From: a bacterium | Lineage (GTDB): Bacteria; Patescibacteriota; Minisyncoccia; Phycocordibacterales; SBAW01 | Assembly (NCBI GenBank): GCA_021813335.1 | Contig: JAKALC010000016.1 | Span: 1 to 12,961 of the forward strand | Length of the DNA: 12,961 bases | Reading direction: 5' to 3' | Shown here: piece by piece, positions 1-6,794 of the stretch | How positions within the stretch are numbered: position 1 is the first letter of the stretch | How the letters are laid out: the number at the start of each line of letters is the position of its first letter | The notes under the pieces: model-generated | Told to the model about the DNA's origin: nothing | Database searches by the model: none | What the model saw: the letters and a program-made list of their open reading frames with translations, nothing else | Made by a program: the position numbers and the translations under genes

Positions 1-6
1 CGATGG

Positions 7-72
7 CTAGCGGCGTGCCTTCTTCGTCTTCTTCTTTGCCGCTTTCTTTGCGGTCTTGCGCTTCTTTGCCAT
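7..72 (-). CDS. Tiny lysine/alanine-rich basic peptide (21 residues)
   Basis: A minus-strand ATG at 72 opens 21 codons ending in TAG at 9-7. The product begins MAKKRKTAKK and continues as Lys/Ala/Arg with a few Thr, ending KKARR. It has no acidic or hydrophobic residue apart from the initiator Met. The composition resembles histone H1-like bacterial tails that bind DNA or RNA non-specifically. It has no recognisable fold and I cannot name a family. No Shine-Dalgarno sequence lies upstream, only an A-rich leader, but a TATACT -10-like hexamer sits about 30 bases before the start. It lies 227 bases downstream of murB on the same strand. It could be a genuine small nucleic-acid-binding peptide or a chance ORF; the almost pure K/A/R/T composition in a GC-rich genome favours a real gene. 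Confidence 0.5.
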   Translation of the reverse strand: MAKKRKTAKKAAKKKTKKARR

Positions 73-299
73 AGTTTTGTTTTTTGCGACACTGCTGCCG
101 CGAAGTATACGTGTTGCATCGTTCGACCAATTCGATGCCCTGAATCAATTATCTCGCGTCAGAGAGCGGAAACAAGAAAAATCGCGAGCGTACTGTGGAT
201 AACTTTTTCGAGCGCGCGCGGCCGCGAAAAAATGGAACGCGCGATAAAAATTTTTCCGCTCTTCTTCCGCGCGGAAACGGCCGCCGCGCGATCGACGAG
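73..299. other. Intergenic region downstream of murB
   Basis: These 227 bases separate the murB stop from the lysine-rich peptide. They hold the candidate promoter above, one perfect DnaA-box match (TTATCCACA on the minus strand, 194-202), a ten-base A5T5 run (246-255) and a 12-base palindrome TTCCGCGCGGAA (265-276). There is no clear U-tailed terminator for murB. Overlapping ORFs here are arginine-rich shadows of GC-rich sequence, and I support no further gene. Confidence 0.5.
104..130 (-). promoter_or_regulatory. Candidate promoter for the lysine-rich peptide
   Basis: On the minus strand a TATACT hexamer (104-109, five of six matches to the -10 consensus) is preceded 15 bases upstream by TTGGTC (125-130), a weak -35. 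The predicted transcript would start near 97 and leave a leader of about 25 bases before the ATG at 72. The spacer is shorter than optimal, so this is tentative. Confidence 0.3.
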
Positions 300-1388
300 C
301 TACGACAAGGCGTTTTCGCCGGCATCGAGGCGCTCCATTCCGACGAAGACGGGTTCGATCTCGAGCTCGACGCCGAACAGCGCGCGGACAGACTCGGCGA
401 TCTTCCCGGCGAACGCCCGGATGTCGCGCGCGGTCGCGCTTCCGAAGTTCGTCACGGCAAGCGTCTGCTGCGGCGAGGTCCCCGCATCGCCGTCGCGGGT
501 CCCCGGGGGAAATCCCGCGCAGTGCACGAGGCACGCCGCCGCGACTTTATGCTCTCCGGAGCCGAGCTCCCAATGCCACGGGTCGGGGCAGCATCCTGCT
601 CCTTCCCCCGCGCGCTTCGCGAGGACGATGGCGCGTATTTTTTCGAATCGTTCATCGTCCACGACCGCGTTCTTGAAGAATGATCCCGCGTTTTGATACG
701 TGCCGGCGAGCGTTCCGCGCTTTTTACGCGCCGCAAGCACGGCCTCCCGCACCTCGCGGAGCGTCGGCGCCGCCTTTCCCTCGAACTCGCGCGCGATCGC
801 GTCGTAAGAAAGCGCGGGGGCGCCGCGGGGGCGGAGCCGGAGCGTTACGGCCGCGACGATGTAGCGGCCGCGGTCCGACGTGTTGAATATGCTTGTGCGG
901 TAAGCGAACCGGCAGTCATCGCGCGAAAGTTCCTTCGCTCCTCCGTCCTCCGCATCGACGACCGATACGGTCTCGACGGAGGACGAGACCTCGCTTCCGT
1001 AAGCTCCGATGTTCTGGACCGGGGCGCCGCCGACCGTCCCGGGTATGCCGGAAAGATTTTCGATGCCCTGGAGATCGTTCGCGACCGCGTAGTCGACAAG
1101 CGCGTCCCACGATTCTCCCGCCGCCGCCTCGACGAGGACGTCATCGCCGTCGCGGCGCGACGAGACGCCGCGGAGCTCCACGCGGATGACAAGGCCGGGA
1201 AAGCCGTCGTCGGAGACGAGCAGGTTCGAGCCGCCGCCCAGGATGAAGTACGGGATATTTTTTTCGCGCGCGAACGCGAGCGCCTGGCGCAGGTCCTCGA
1301 GCGAGCGGGCGTGCGCGAAAAAACGCGCCGCGCCGCCGATGCGGAACGTCGTGAACTCGCTGAGCGGAATATCGTGTTCGATGGTCAT
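300..1388 (-). CDS. murB: UDP-N-acetylenolpyruvoylglucosamine reductase (MurB)
   Basis: This flavoenzyme uses NADPH to reduce UDP-GlcNAc-enolpyruvate to UDP-MurNAc, the second committed step of cytoplasmic peptidoglycan precursor synthesis. The 362-residue product has the FAD-binding GGGSNLL motif (51-57), the IPGTVGGAPVQNIGAYG segment (115-131), the YRTS arginine (Arg164), the AGSFFKN proton-donor serine (Ser236) and the C-terminal catalytic Glu345 in EIEPVFVG. The order and spacing match E. coli-type MurB. After Ser236 the chain carries extra residues, a Cys/Trp-containing stretch around 258-279 and a longer 292-307 segment, so it is somewhat longer than the E. coli enzyme. The ATG at 1388 is the natural start (MTIEHDIPLSEFTTFRIGG), although no good Shine-Dalgarno precedes it. 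It lies 28 bases after the polymerase/ligase stop and is probably cotranscribed with it. Confidence 0.95.
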   Translation of the reverse strand: MTIEHDIPLSEFTTFRIGGAARFFAHARSLEDLRQALAFAREKNIPYFILGGGSNLLVSDDGFPGLVIRVELRGVSSRRDGDDVLVEAAAGESWDALVDYAVANDLQGIENLSGIPGTVGGAPVQNIGAYGSEVSSSVETVSVVDAEDGGAKELSRDDCRFAYRTSIFNTSDRGRYIVAAVTLRLRPRGAPALSYDAIAREFEGKAAPTLREVREAVLAARKKRGTLAGTYQNAGSFFKNAVVDDERFEKIRAIVLAKRAGEGAGCCPDPWHWELGSGEHKVAAACLVHCAGFPPGTRDGDAGTSPQQTLAVTNFGSATARDIRAFAGKIAESVRALFGVELEIEPVFVGMERLDAGENALS

Positions 1389-1416
1389 ACCCGCGAAGCG
1401 AGCTCTCGGCGCGGCG

Positions 1417-3642
1417 CTACTTGCCGCTCTGCACCTGCTTGATGAGCCCGTCGAACTGGGCCGCGAGAGCGGGATTGGCCGTTTCGCCGCGCTTGAGCGC
1501 GCTTATCGCGCCCGGGATGTCGCCCGAGGCGTAGTGAACGGCGGCGAGTTCGGTCCAGCTCTGTCCGCTTAAGGGGTCTTGCTTGACGAGCTCTTCGAGC
1601 GACGCCTCGGCGCGCGAGTACTGCTTCGAATTGAAGTACATCTGGACGACCCCGTTGTCGGCCGGAGACAGCGTTCCGTAGCGCGCCATAATAAGGGCGT
1701 CGGCATCGGCGGACCTGCCGTTCTCATAGAGGGCCATCGCGTAGTAGAGGCGGGCGGCATCGTACTCGGTATCGAGGTTGTAGGCCTCGCCCAGGACCTC
1801 GAGCGCCTGGGCAGAGTTGCCCGAGCGCAGGAGGTTGTTGACGCCCATTTCGAAAAGGATCTGCTGCTTGGCGGGCGACGCCTGATGCGCGAGCTCGAGA
1901 TGCTTCAGCCCCTCCGCATATTGGCCGAACTGGTCGAGGAAGCTGCCGAAGAAGAGCTCGAGGCGCGCGTCGCCCCGGCGCTCTGCCGTCATCGCCTCTA
2001 TCGCGGAGACCGCGGTCGCGTAGAAATCCTGCTTCAGCGCGGGGCTCGCATTCGACTGCGCGACCTGCGGCGCAAACTGGAGGAGCTGTTCGACGGCTTC
2101 CTGCCGCCCCAAGGGCGCTCCGGCGAGGACGGTCTTGAAGGCCGCGAGGTTATTTTGCAGGTCCGCCGGGCCGCCGGTCTGCGGGTTCACGGTCTCGATG
2201 GCGGTGATGAGCGTCTGCGCGTTCGCGATGCCGCCCGCGTTGAACCACCATGCTCCTGCGAGCACGGCCGCGATGACAATCGGAGCCGCGATCGACATAC
2301 CCTGCTCGGAGAGCGGGCGCGCGAGCCACACGCGGGCGGGCACTTCGCGCTGCGAGAGCCCGTGCGCGAGCGCGAGGAGGGCGAAGAACTGCAGGTTGCT
2401 CACGATATTGTCGAAAACGAAGAGCTCGTGGAACGCGAAACCGGCGAGGAGGCCGAGCAGGAGCGCGCGCTCCGGAACTTCGAGCTCGCGCGAGCGCCAG
2501 ATGGCCGCACCGGCTGCCGCGAACAAGGAGAGGAAGAGGAGGAAGCCGGGCGCGCCCGCCGCCGTGAGCCAGTCGAGGAAGGCGTCGTGCGCGCGGTCGA
2601 ACCACTGCTCCTGTCCGTACATCCCCGGGTTGTAATACTTATTGAAAACGAAATTGAAATTCTCCTGGCCCCAGCCGAAGACCGGCTTATCCTTGAAGCC
2701 GTCCCAGGCCATATGCCAGATCATAAAGCGCGCTTTCGTCGTCTGATCCTCGAATGATATCGAGGCGAGGCGGCCGAGCGCCGGCGAATGCTGCACGAAC
2801 GACGTGTTCTTCACCGCAATGAACCCGCCGACGATGATAACGAGCGCCGCGAGCCCTCCGAGCGCCGCGCGGCGGAGCCGATCCCACCTGGCGTCGCGGC
2901 GCAGCTCGTAGACGAGATAGAGGCACGCGACCGCGAGCCCGCCCACGAGGCCCAAGATGGTCCCGCGCGTCTCGGTGCCGAAGAGAACGAACGCGTCGAG
3001 AGCGATGGCGGCGGCATACAGCCATCGGAGCGTCTTGTTATCTCGATCGCGATAGAGAAGGATGAGCGCGAAGAAGATATTGAAGAGCATATAGACGGCG
3101 AGGTAGATGGCGTTGCCGAGCGTGCCGTCGAGCCGGGTGGAGCCCTGGTCGATGCCGATCTTCCCCACAAGCTGCAGGAGCCCGTAGCCGCTCATCGCCA
3201 CGCTCGCCGCGACCGATGCCCGGAAGAACGGCGTCCAGAGCTTGTCGGCGGTCAGGACGGCGCTCGCGATGAAGAAATACGCGAGAAGATGCAGCACCGT
3301 GACATACCCCTCCATTCGCTCGAAGTTGCTCCAAAAGCTCTTCACCGGATCGACGCTGAAGATGGTCGCGATGCCGGCCCAGAGGACGAACCCGCACAGG
3401 GCCGCGAAGACCCACGAGAAGCGCGGCCGGTAGCGCGGCTCGCGCAGCGCCAAGAGGACGTATGCGCCGAGCATAAGCTCCGTCAGGATGCGGAAGGCGA
3501 AGTTCTTGCCCGTGATGAACGGGAAGAACATATTCGGGAAGAGTCCTCCGTTCGCGATGATGAACGGGATAAGAAGCGAGAGGAAAAGTCCGCCGATAAG
3601 AACATAGCGGAGCCACTTGGTGTAATTCATAGTGTGAAGCAT
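1417..3642 (-). CDS. O-antigen polymerase/ligase-type membrane protein with C-terminal TPRs
   Basis: This is a Wzy/WaaL-superfamily protein, which polymerises lipid-linked glycan repeats or transfers finished glycan to an acceptor on the outer face of the cytoplasmic membrane. From the ATG at 3642 it is 741 residues. About ten to twelve hydrophobic segments occupy roughly 12-475. The TETRGT motif (223-228) and a long external loop near 295-355 with RAHDAFLDWL (His352) are typical of the family. The soluble tail, about 555-741, is helical and TPR-like (for example near 585-625 and 675-715), suggesting a partner-binding scaffold. I preferred ATG 3642 because GAGGTG lies six to seven bases upstream; the longer TTG-started frame from 3666 lacks a ribosome site. 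Polymerase, ligase and protein glycosyltransferase cannot be separated by sequence alone. It follows the ABC exporter after 81 bases. Confidence 0.85.
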   Translation of the reverse strand: MLHTMNYTKWLRYVLIGGLFLSLLIPFIIANGGLFPNMFFPFITGKNFAFRILTELMLGAYVLLALREPRYRPRFSWVFAALCGFVLWAGIATIFSVDPVKSFWSNFERMEGYVTVLHLLAYFFIASAVLTADKLWTPFFRASVAASVAMSGYGLLQLVGKIGIDQGSTRLDGTLGNAIYLAVYMLFNIFFALILLYRDRDNKTLRWLYAAAIALDAFVLFGTETRGTILGLVGGLAVACLYLVYELRRDARWDRLRRAALGGLAALVIIVGGFIAVKNTSFVQHSPALGRLASISFEDQTTKARFMIWHMAWDGFKDKPVFGWGQENFNFVFNKYYNPGMYGQEQWFDRAHDAFLDWLTAAGAPGFLLFLSLFAAAGAAIWRSRELEVPERALLLGLLAGFAFHELFVFDNIVSNLQFFALLALAHGLSQREVPARVWLARPLSEQGMSIAAPIVIAAVLAGAWWFNAGGIANAQTLITAIETVNPQTGGPADLQNNLAAFKTVLAGAPLGRQEAVEQLLQFAPQVAQSNASPALKQDFYATAVSAIEAMTAERRGDARLELFFGSFLDQFGQYAEGLKHLELAHQASPAKQQILFEMGVNNLLRSGNSAQALEVLGEAYNLDTEYDAARLYYAMALYENGRSADADALIMARYGTLSPADNGVVQMYFNSKQYSRAEASLEELVKQDPLSGQSWTELAAVHYASGDIPGAISALKRGETANPALAAQFDGLIKQVQSGK

Positions 3643-3666
3643 ATACCACCTCGCAGTATCTGACAA

Positions 3667-3711
3667 AATTCTAAGGTCCGACCTTAGAATTCTAAGGCCG
3701 GACCTTAGAAT
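3667..3711. repeat. Tandem pair of near-perfect palindromes between exporter and polymerase genes
   Basis: Two copies of the same palindrome stand head to tail with a 21-base period. Copy 1 (3667-3691) is AATTCTAAGGTC, a central C, then GACCTTAGAATT, perfectly complementary over 12 bases per arm. Copy 2 (3689-3711) is ATTCTAAGGCC, a central G, then GACCTTAGAAT, with one mismatch that would be a wobble pair in one of the two transcript orientations. The copies share the AATT between them. In the direction of transcription the last hairpin is followed by a short T run, so it could act as a weak terminator or attenuator for the exporter. Each arm could also pair with the other copy. A protein-binding site is an equally good reading. 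Confidence 0.8.
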
Positions 3712-3723
3712 CGCCCGTTTAGG

Positions 3724-5496
3724 TTATATTTTGCCGCCGTGGGTCGAAAAGTAGGAGGTAGAGTCGGCGCGGAGCTCCTCGGGCGTCCCTCGCTCGACGA
3801 TGCGGCCGCGGTCGAGCACGACGAGCTTATCGGCGTTCGCGACCGTGCTCAAACGATGCGCGATGACAAAGACCGTGACGCGGCTGCGGAGGCCCTGGAG
3901 AGCCTCCTGGACGAGGCGTTCCGACTCGGAATCGAGCGCACTCGTCGCCTCGTCGAGGATGAGGATGTCGGGCTTACCCGCGAGCGCGCGGGCGAGTGCC
4001 ACGCGCTGGCGCTGTCCTCCCGAAAGGGTGGCGCCGCGGTCGCCGACGTGCGAGGCGAAACCGTCGGGAAGCGACGCCACGAAGTCGTAGATGTTGGCCT
4101 GCTTCGCCGCAGTGATAACGTCCTCCTTCGACAGCTCCGGCCGATAGAAGCGGATGTTCTCCTCGATCGAGCCGTTGAACATAAAGAGATCCTGCGCGAC
4201 ATAGCCGATATGCGCTCGCCAATCGCTGAGCGCTACGGACTCGAGCGGCACGCCATCGACCGTGATGGTCCCCGAGGAGGGGGGGAGGAGACGCAGAAGT
4301 ATGTCAACGATGGAGGTTTTCCCCGCCCCCGACGGCCCGATGATGCCTATGGTTTCCCCCTTCTTCACGGAGAAACTCACGCCATCGAGGACCGGCCGCG
4401 TGTTTCCGGCATACGCGAAGGTAACGCCGTCGAACGCGATATCGCGCTCGAAGGAGAACGGGCGGGACCCTTCGCCTTCGCGCTGCGCGTGTTCGGCGAG
4501 CGCGTACTTGAACGACGTCATCGAGTTCGCGTAGGGCACGAGCGACGCCGTGCTGTTGAGAGCGCTCTGCCCCGACTCGAGGTAGGTGAATATTTTTTGG
4601 ACGAGATAGATCGCCGCCGCGAACGAGATGAAGTTGAATCCGGGCAGCTTGTACATCACCGCGAACAACGCCAGAACGAAAATGACGCCGAAGGGTTGGA
4701 ACAAGCTCGTGCCGAGCGATTGAGCGAACGCGGAGCGGACCTGGATGGAGCGCAGGCCGTCCATAAGCTTGCGGCCGGAGGCGAGCGCCCGGTCTTCCGC
4801 GCCGGCGGCTTTGACCGCCTTCATACCGATGACGTGTTCGGTGAGGAAGCTCGAGATGTTCTTCTCGGCGGAGGACATCATCGTGCCGAACCGCTGCACG
4901 CGCCGCGTCAAAGGCCGCACAACGAAGAGGAGGATCGCTCCGCCCAGAGCGGCGCTCATCGTGACGAGCGGCGATATGTTTATCGCGACGAGAAGATACA
5001 TAAGGAAGCCCGAGAACGACTGGATGATCTGTCCCAAGGTCCCGAGGAGCGTGCTCGTCATCTGAAGATCGCGCACCATCGTGCTATGGATATGGCCGAG
5101 CTTCTGTTTGAGGAGGTACGGCCACGAAGAGAAGAGAACGCGCCGCAGCATCGCCCGGCTTTCGTTGTAATAGAAATCGGCGATGATCCAGCCGCGCACG
5201 TAGCCGAAAAGGACCATCGAAAGCGCGCGCACCATAAAGAGCGCCAGGATGAACGCGACGAGGTAGCGGAACTTGAACGGAATGTGCGCGAAGAGAAAGA
5301 GGGCCTCGATAGCCCGCGAGATGAAGTCGGTCGGTGTGCCTCCGCTCGTGAGGAACGACGCGAGCGGAATGATGGCGTTGATGCCGATGCCCTCGACGAT
5401 GGCGCTCAAAAAGCCGAGCACGGCGAGAACCGCGATATGCACGCGGTATCGGCTGAACGTATTCCAAAGCACTCGCGTCGTCGCAAAGATATTCAT
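3724..5496 (-). CDS. MsbA-like ABC exporter (fused permease and ATPase)
   Basis: A 590-residue half-transporter, expected to dimerise in the cytoplasmic membrane and drive export of a lipid-linked glycan, lipid or similar substrate with ATP. Residues 1-320 form the six-helix exporter domain and 345-590 the nucleotide-binding domain. The latter has a complete motif set: Walker A GPSGAGKT (387-394), Q-loop Gln435 in YVAQD, signature LSGGQ (491-495), Walker B ILILDE (511-516) with the catalytic glutamate, a D-loop SALD, and the switch His547 in IAHRLST. Length and order fit the MsbA/PglK class. The ATG at 5496 starts a normal N-terminus (MNIFATTRVLWNTFSRYR), but no Shine-Dalgarno is visible. Its position directly upstream of a Wzy/ligase gene argues for a flippase of a surface glycan intermediate. 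The substrate cannot be read from the sequence. Confidence 0.92.
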   Translation of the reverse strand: MNIFATTRVLWNTFSRYRVHIAVLAVLGFLSAIVEGIGINAIIPLASFLTSGGTPTDFISRAIEALFLFAHIPFKFRYLVAFILALFMVRALSMVLFGYVRGWIIADFYYNESRAMLRRVLFSSWPYLLKQKLGHIHSTMVRDLQMTSTLLGTLGQIIQSFSGFLMYLLVAINISPLVTMSAALGGAILLFVVRPLTRRVQRFGTMMSSAEKNISSFLTEHVIGMKAVKAAGAEDRALASGRKLMDGLRSIQVRSAFAQSLGTSLFQPFGVIFVLALFAVMYKLPGFNFISFAAAIYLVQKIFTYLESGQSALNSTASLVPYANSMTSFKYALAEHAQREGEGSRPFSFERDIAFDGVTFAYAGNTRPVLDGVSFSVKKGETIGIIGPSGAGKTSIVDILLRLLPPSSGTITVDGVPLESVALSDWRAHIGYVAQDLFMFNGSIEENIRFYRPELSKEDVITAAKQANIYDFVASLPDGFASHVGDRGATLSGGQRQRVALARALAGKPDILILDEATSALDSESERLVQEALQGLRSRVTVFVIAHRLSTVANADKLVVLDRGRIVERGTPEELRADSTSYFSTHGGKI

Positions 5497-5541
5497 GGGC
5501 GGGAACGGGGCGGAGATTGGCCCCCGGCGTACTTCACAGGA

Positions 5542-5550
5542 AGTGTATCA
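5542..5550 (-). promoter_or_regulatory. Candidate extended -10 element for the ABC exporter
   Basis: The minus strand reads TGATACACT, an extended -10 pattern (TG, one base, then TACACT), about 46 bases before the exporter ATG. No -35 hexamer is recognisable because the expected position lies inside the GC-rich hairpin at 5552-5579. The preceding gene ends in a strong terminator, so a promoter must lie close by. This is the best candidate. Confidence 0.3.
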
Positions 5551-5551
5551 C

Positions 5552-5579
5552 AGGCGGCGCGCCCCCTGGCGCGCCGCCT
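5552..5579. repeat. GC-rich 12-bp inverted repeat without U-tract
   Basis: AGGCGGCGCGCC (5552-5563) and its exact complement GGCGCGCCGCCT (5568-5579) flank a four-base loop. Neither strand has a T run after the stem, so it is not a standard rho-independent terminator. It lies between the terminator of the gene at 5629-6666 and the start of the exporter. It could back up termination, insulate the exporter or bind a regulator. Confidence 0.7.
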
Positions 5580-5587
5580 CATACCAA

Positions 5588-5623
5588 AGAAAACGCCCCG
5601 TAACCTGAGAAGGTTACGGGGCG
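5588..5623 (-). terminator. Rho-independent terminator of the GT-B-like gene
   Basis: CGCCCCGTAACCT (5594-5606) and its exact complement AGGTTACGGGGCG (5611-5623) form a 13-bp stem with a four-base loop. On the minus strand the stem is followed by TTTTCTTT. It starts six bases after the TAA of the gene at 5629-6666, the textbook position. Confidence 0.9.
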
Positions 5624-5628
5624 AGATG

Positions 5629-6666
5629 TTAGGCGGCGAGCTTTTCGGCGATTCCCTCGACGGCGTCCGCCGCGCGGATCGGATCGAATGGCTCGATCTC
5701 GAGCCGCGGATGCGGCGGTGCCAGGAGCACGTCGAGCCGCATCGCCCGCTCGAGGATCGGGAATCCTCCCCGCATCATAAGCGGCGTGCGAGAAAGCCCG
5801 GTTTCCCGAAGAAGGAGTCGCTTGATGACTGGGGTAGAGAGCGTGAGCGCTCCTTTCCCCGCCGCTGCGGCGCGCAGGAGCGTCGTGCTGTAGCACGAAG
5901 CCGTCGCGTCCGCGGCGAGTACCAGTTCGTCGACCGGCTCCTCGCACTCGAGAACCATACCCCGATTGCGCAGCGGCGCGAGTTCCCGCCGGCACCACTG
6001 CCCCCACGTTTCGTGGCTGTTCGGCGTGAGAACGTCCTTGAACTTCGGGTGGATCTTCGGTATGAGGACGAATCCGATCCGCGAGCGCTGTATCGACTCG
6101 ACCAGTATGCGCAAGGCCGGGTCGCACTCCTCGCCGCCGTCGGGATAGACGATGTACTTCAGCCCCGTCCTTTGGCGCAAGGCCGCGAACTTATCCGCGA
6201 TGCTCTGCGACGGAGCCATCTTCGTGATACCTGAAAATCCCGCGAGAACGATCCTCGAGTTCGGGCGAGCCGCCCGGACGAGCTCTGCCGCCGCAGCATC
6301 GATCGTAATGACCACGTCGGCAGCAAAGGGAGAGCGCACGTGCGCCCCCCAGTAATCCTCGATGTGAACGAGCGGGATATTGCGCGCGACGGCGATGCGG
6401 TCGAGATCTTCTTCGAGATGCCGCGGCGATGACAGCCCGGCGATGACGATATCGGGACGCTCCACCGCAACGATCTGTTCGAGTTCGTCTTTGGCCGTCA
6501 GTGTTTCGAACGGCACCGGCTGCGGCCGTTTCGCCGCCTGCCCGTCCGCTTCGGCGAACAGCCGCACGGAATGCCCGCGCTGCCGCAGTACGTCCGCGAC
6601 CGGCGCTATGACGTTGCCAGCGCCGATATCGCGAACGAGCGCGACGACCTTCAGATGTCCTTTCAA
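5629..6666 (-). CDS. GT-B-fold-like protein, possible glycosyltransferase or epimerase
   Basis: A 345-residue soluble protein. The N-terminal half begins with a Rossmann strand and a glycine-rich turn followed by a helix (GAGNVIAPVADVLRQRGH, 15-32), as in GT-B glycosyltransferases and UDP-GlcNAc 2-epimerases. The C-terminal half carries PKIHPKF (203-209) and an ADATASCYSTTLLRAAAAGK segment (252-271), which resemble the nucleotide-binding half of GT-B and CDP-glycerol glycerophosphotransferase-type enzymes. I cannot assign a family or substrate. The start is TTG at 6666: a strong AAGGAGG lies four bases upstream and no nearby ATG is in frame. It is a one-gene unit with its own promoter (6712-6740) and terminator (5588-5623). 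Its neighbours suggest a role in surface-glycan assembly. Confidence 0.7.
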   Translation of the reverse strand: MKGHLKVVALVRDIGAGNVIAPVADVLRQRGHSVRLFAEADGQAAKRPQPVPFETLTAKDELEQIVAVERPDIVIAGLSSPRHLEEDLDRIAVARNIPLVHIEDYWGAHVRSPFAADVVITIDAAAAELVRAARPNSRIVLAGFSGITKMAPSQSIADKFAALRQRTGLKYIVYPDGGEECDPALRILVESIQRSRIGFVLIPKIHPKFKDVLTPNSHETWGQWCRRELAPLRNRGMVLECEEPVDELVLAADATASCYSTTLLRAAAAGKGALTLSTPVIKRLLLRETGLSRTPLMMRGGFPILERAMRLDVLLAPPHPRLEIEPFDPIRAADAVEGIAEKLAA

Positions 6667-6711
6667 ACTGCCTCCTTATCCGGGTTGAAAACGTGAAGAA
6701 CGATTTACGAA

Positions 6712-6740
6712 AATTTACAAGAAAATATGTGAAATGTCAA
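6712..6740 (-). promoter_or_regulatory. Sigma-70-type promoter for the GT-B-like gene
   Basis: The minus strand shows a perfect -35 TTGACA (6735-6740), a 17-base spacer and TAAATT as -10 (6712-6717, four of six). Transcription would start near 6704, leaving a leader of about 38 bases with the AAGGAGG ribosome site (6671-6677). The surrounding DNA is AT-rich against a GC-rich background, which supports it. Confidence 0.7.
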
Positions 6741-6749
6741 TATGCCTTG

Positions 6750-6784
6750 GCCTGCTGCACGCAGGCGCGGGAGGTCCTCCCGCG
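6750..6784. repeat. Two abutting palindromes upstream of the GT-B-like promoter
   Basis: The first is GCCTGC (6750-6755), a five-base loop and GCAGGC (6761-6766). The second is CGCGGGAGG (6766-6774), a central T and CCTCCCGCG (6776-6784), with nine perfect base pairs per arm. They lie just upstream of the -35 at 6735-6740, where an operator or an upstream attenuator could act. The one-base centre repeats the design of the palindromes at 3667-3711. Confidence 0.65.
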
Positions 6785-6794
6785 TCGTACCCCC

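Noticed and set aside
195..736. Overlapping frames on both strands at the murB 3' end (195-683, 232-696, 145-534, 452-736)
   Set aside because: All overlap murB coding sequence or GC-rich flank, are Arg/Ala-rich and show no domain. murB itself is intact to its stop at 300.
2580..2620. A GGTCGAACC string reminiscent of a tRNA T-arm
   Set aside because: It lies inside the polymerase/ligase coding sequence, and no acceptor, D or anticodon stems can be formed around it.
1579..3663. Long plus-strand frames (1579-2757, 2788-3663) opposite the polymerase/ligase gene
   Set aside because: They are charged, low-complexity antisense shadows of a clear membrane-protein gene and have no ribosome sites or family features.
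3643..3666. N-terminal extension of the polymerase/ligase from a TTG at 3666
   Set aside because: The extension abuts the palindromic repeat and has no ribosome site, while ATG 3642 is preceded by GAGGTG at normal spacing.
3739..6234. An 831-codon open frame on the plus strand across the exporter and the GT-B-like gene
   Set aside because: It is exactly antisense to two genes with full motif sets, crosses a terminator and an intergenic hairpin, and encodes an Arg/Glu/Asp-rich product without domains. GC-rich codon bias removes stops from this frame.
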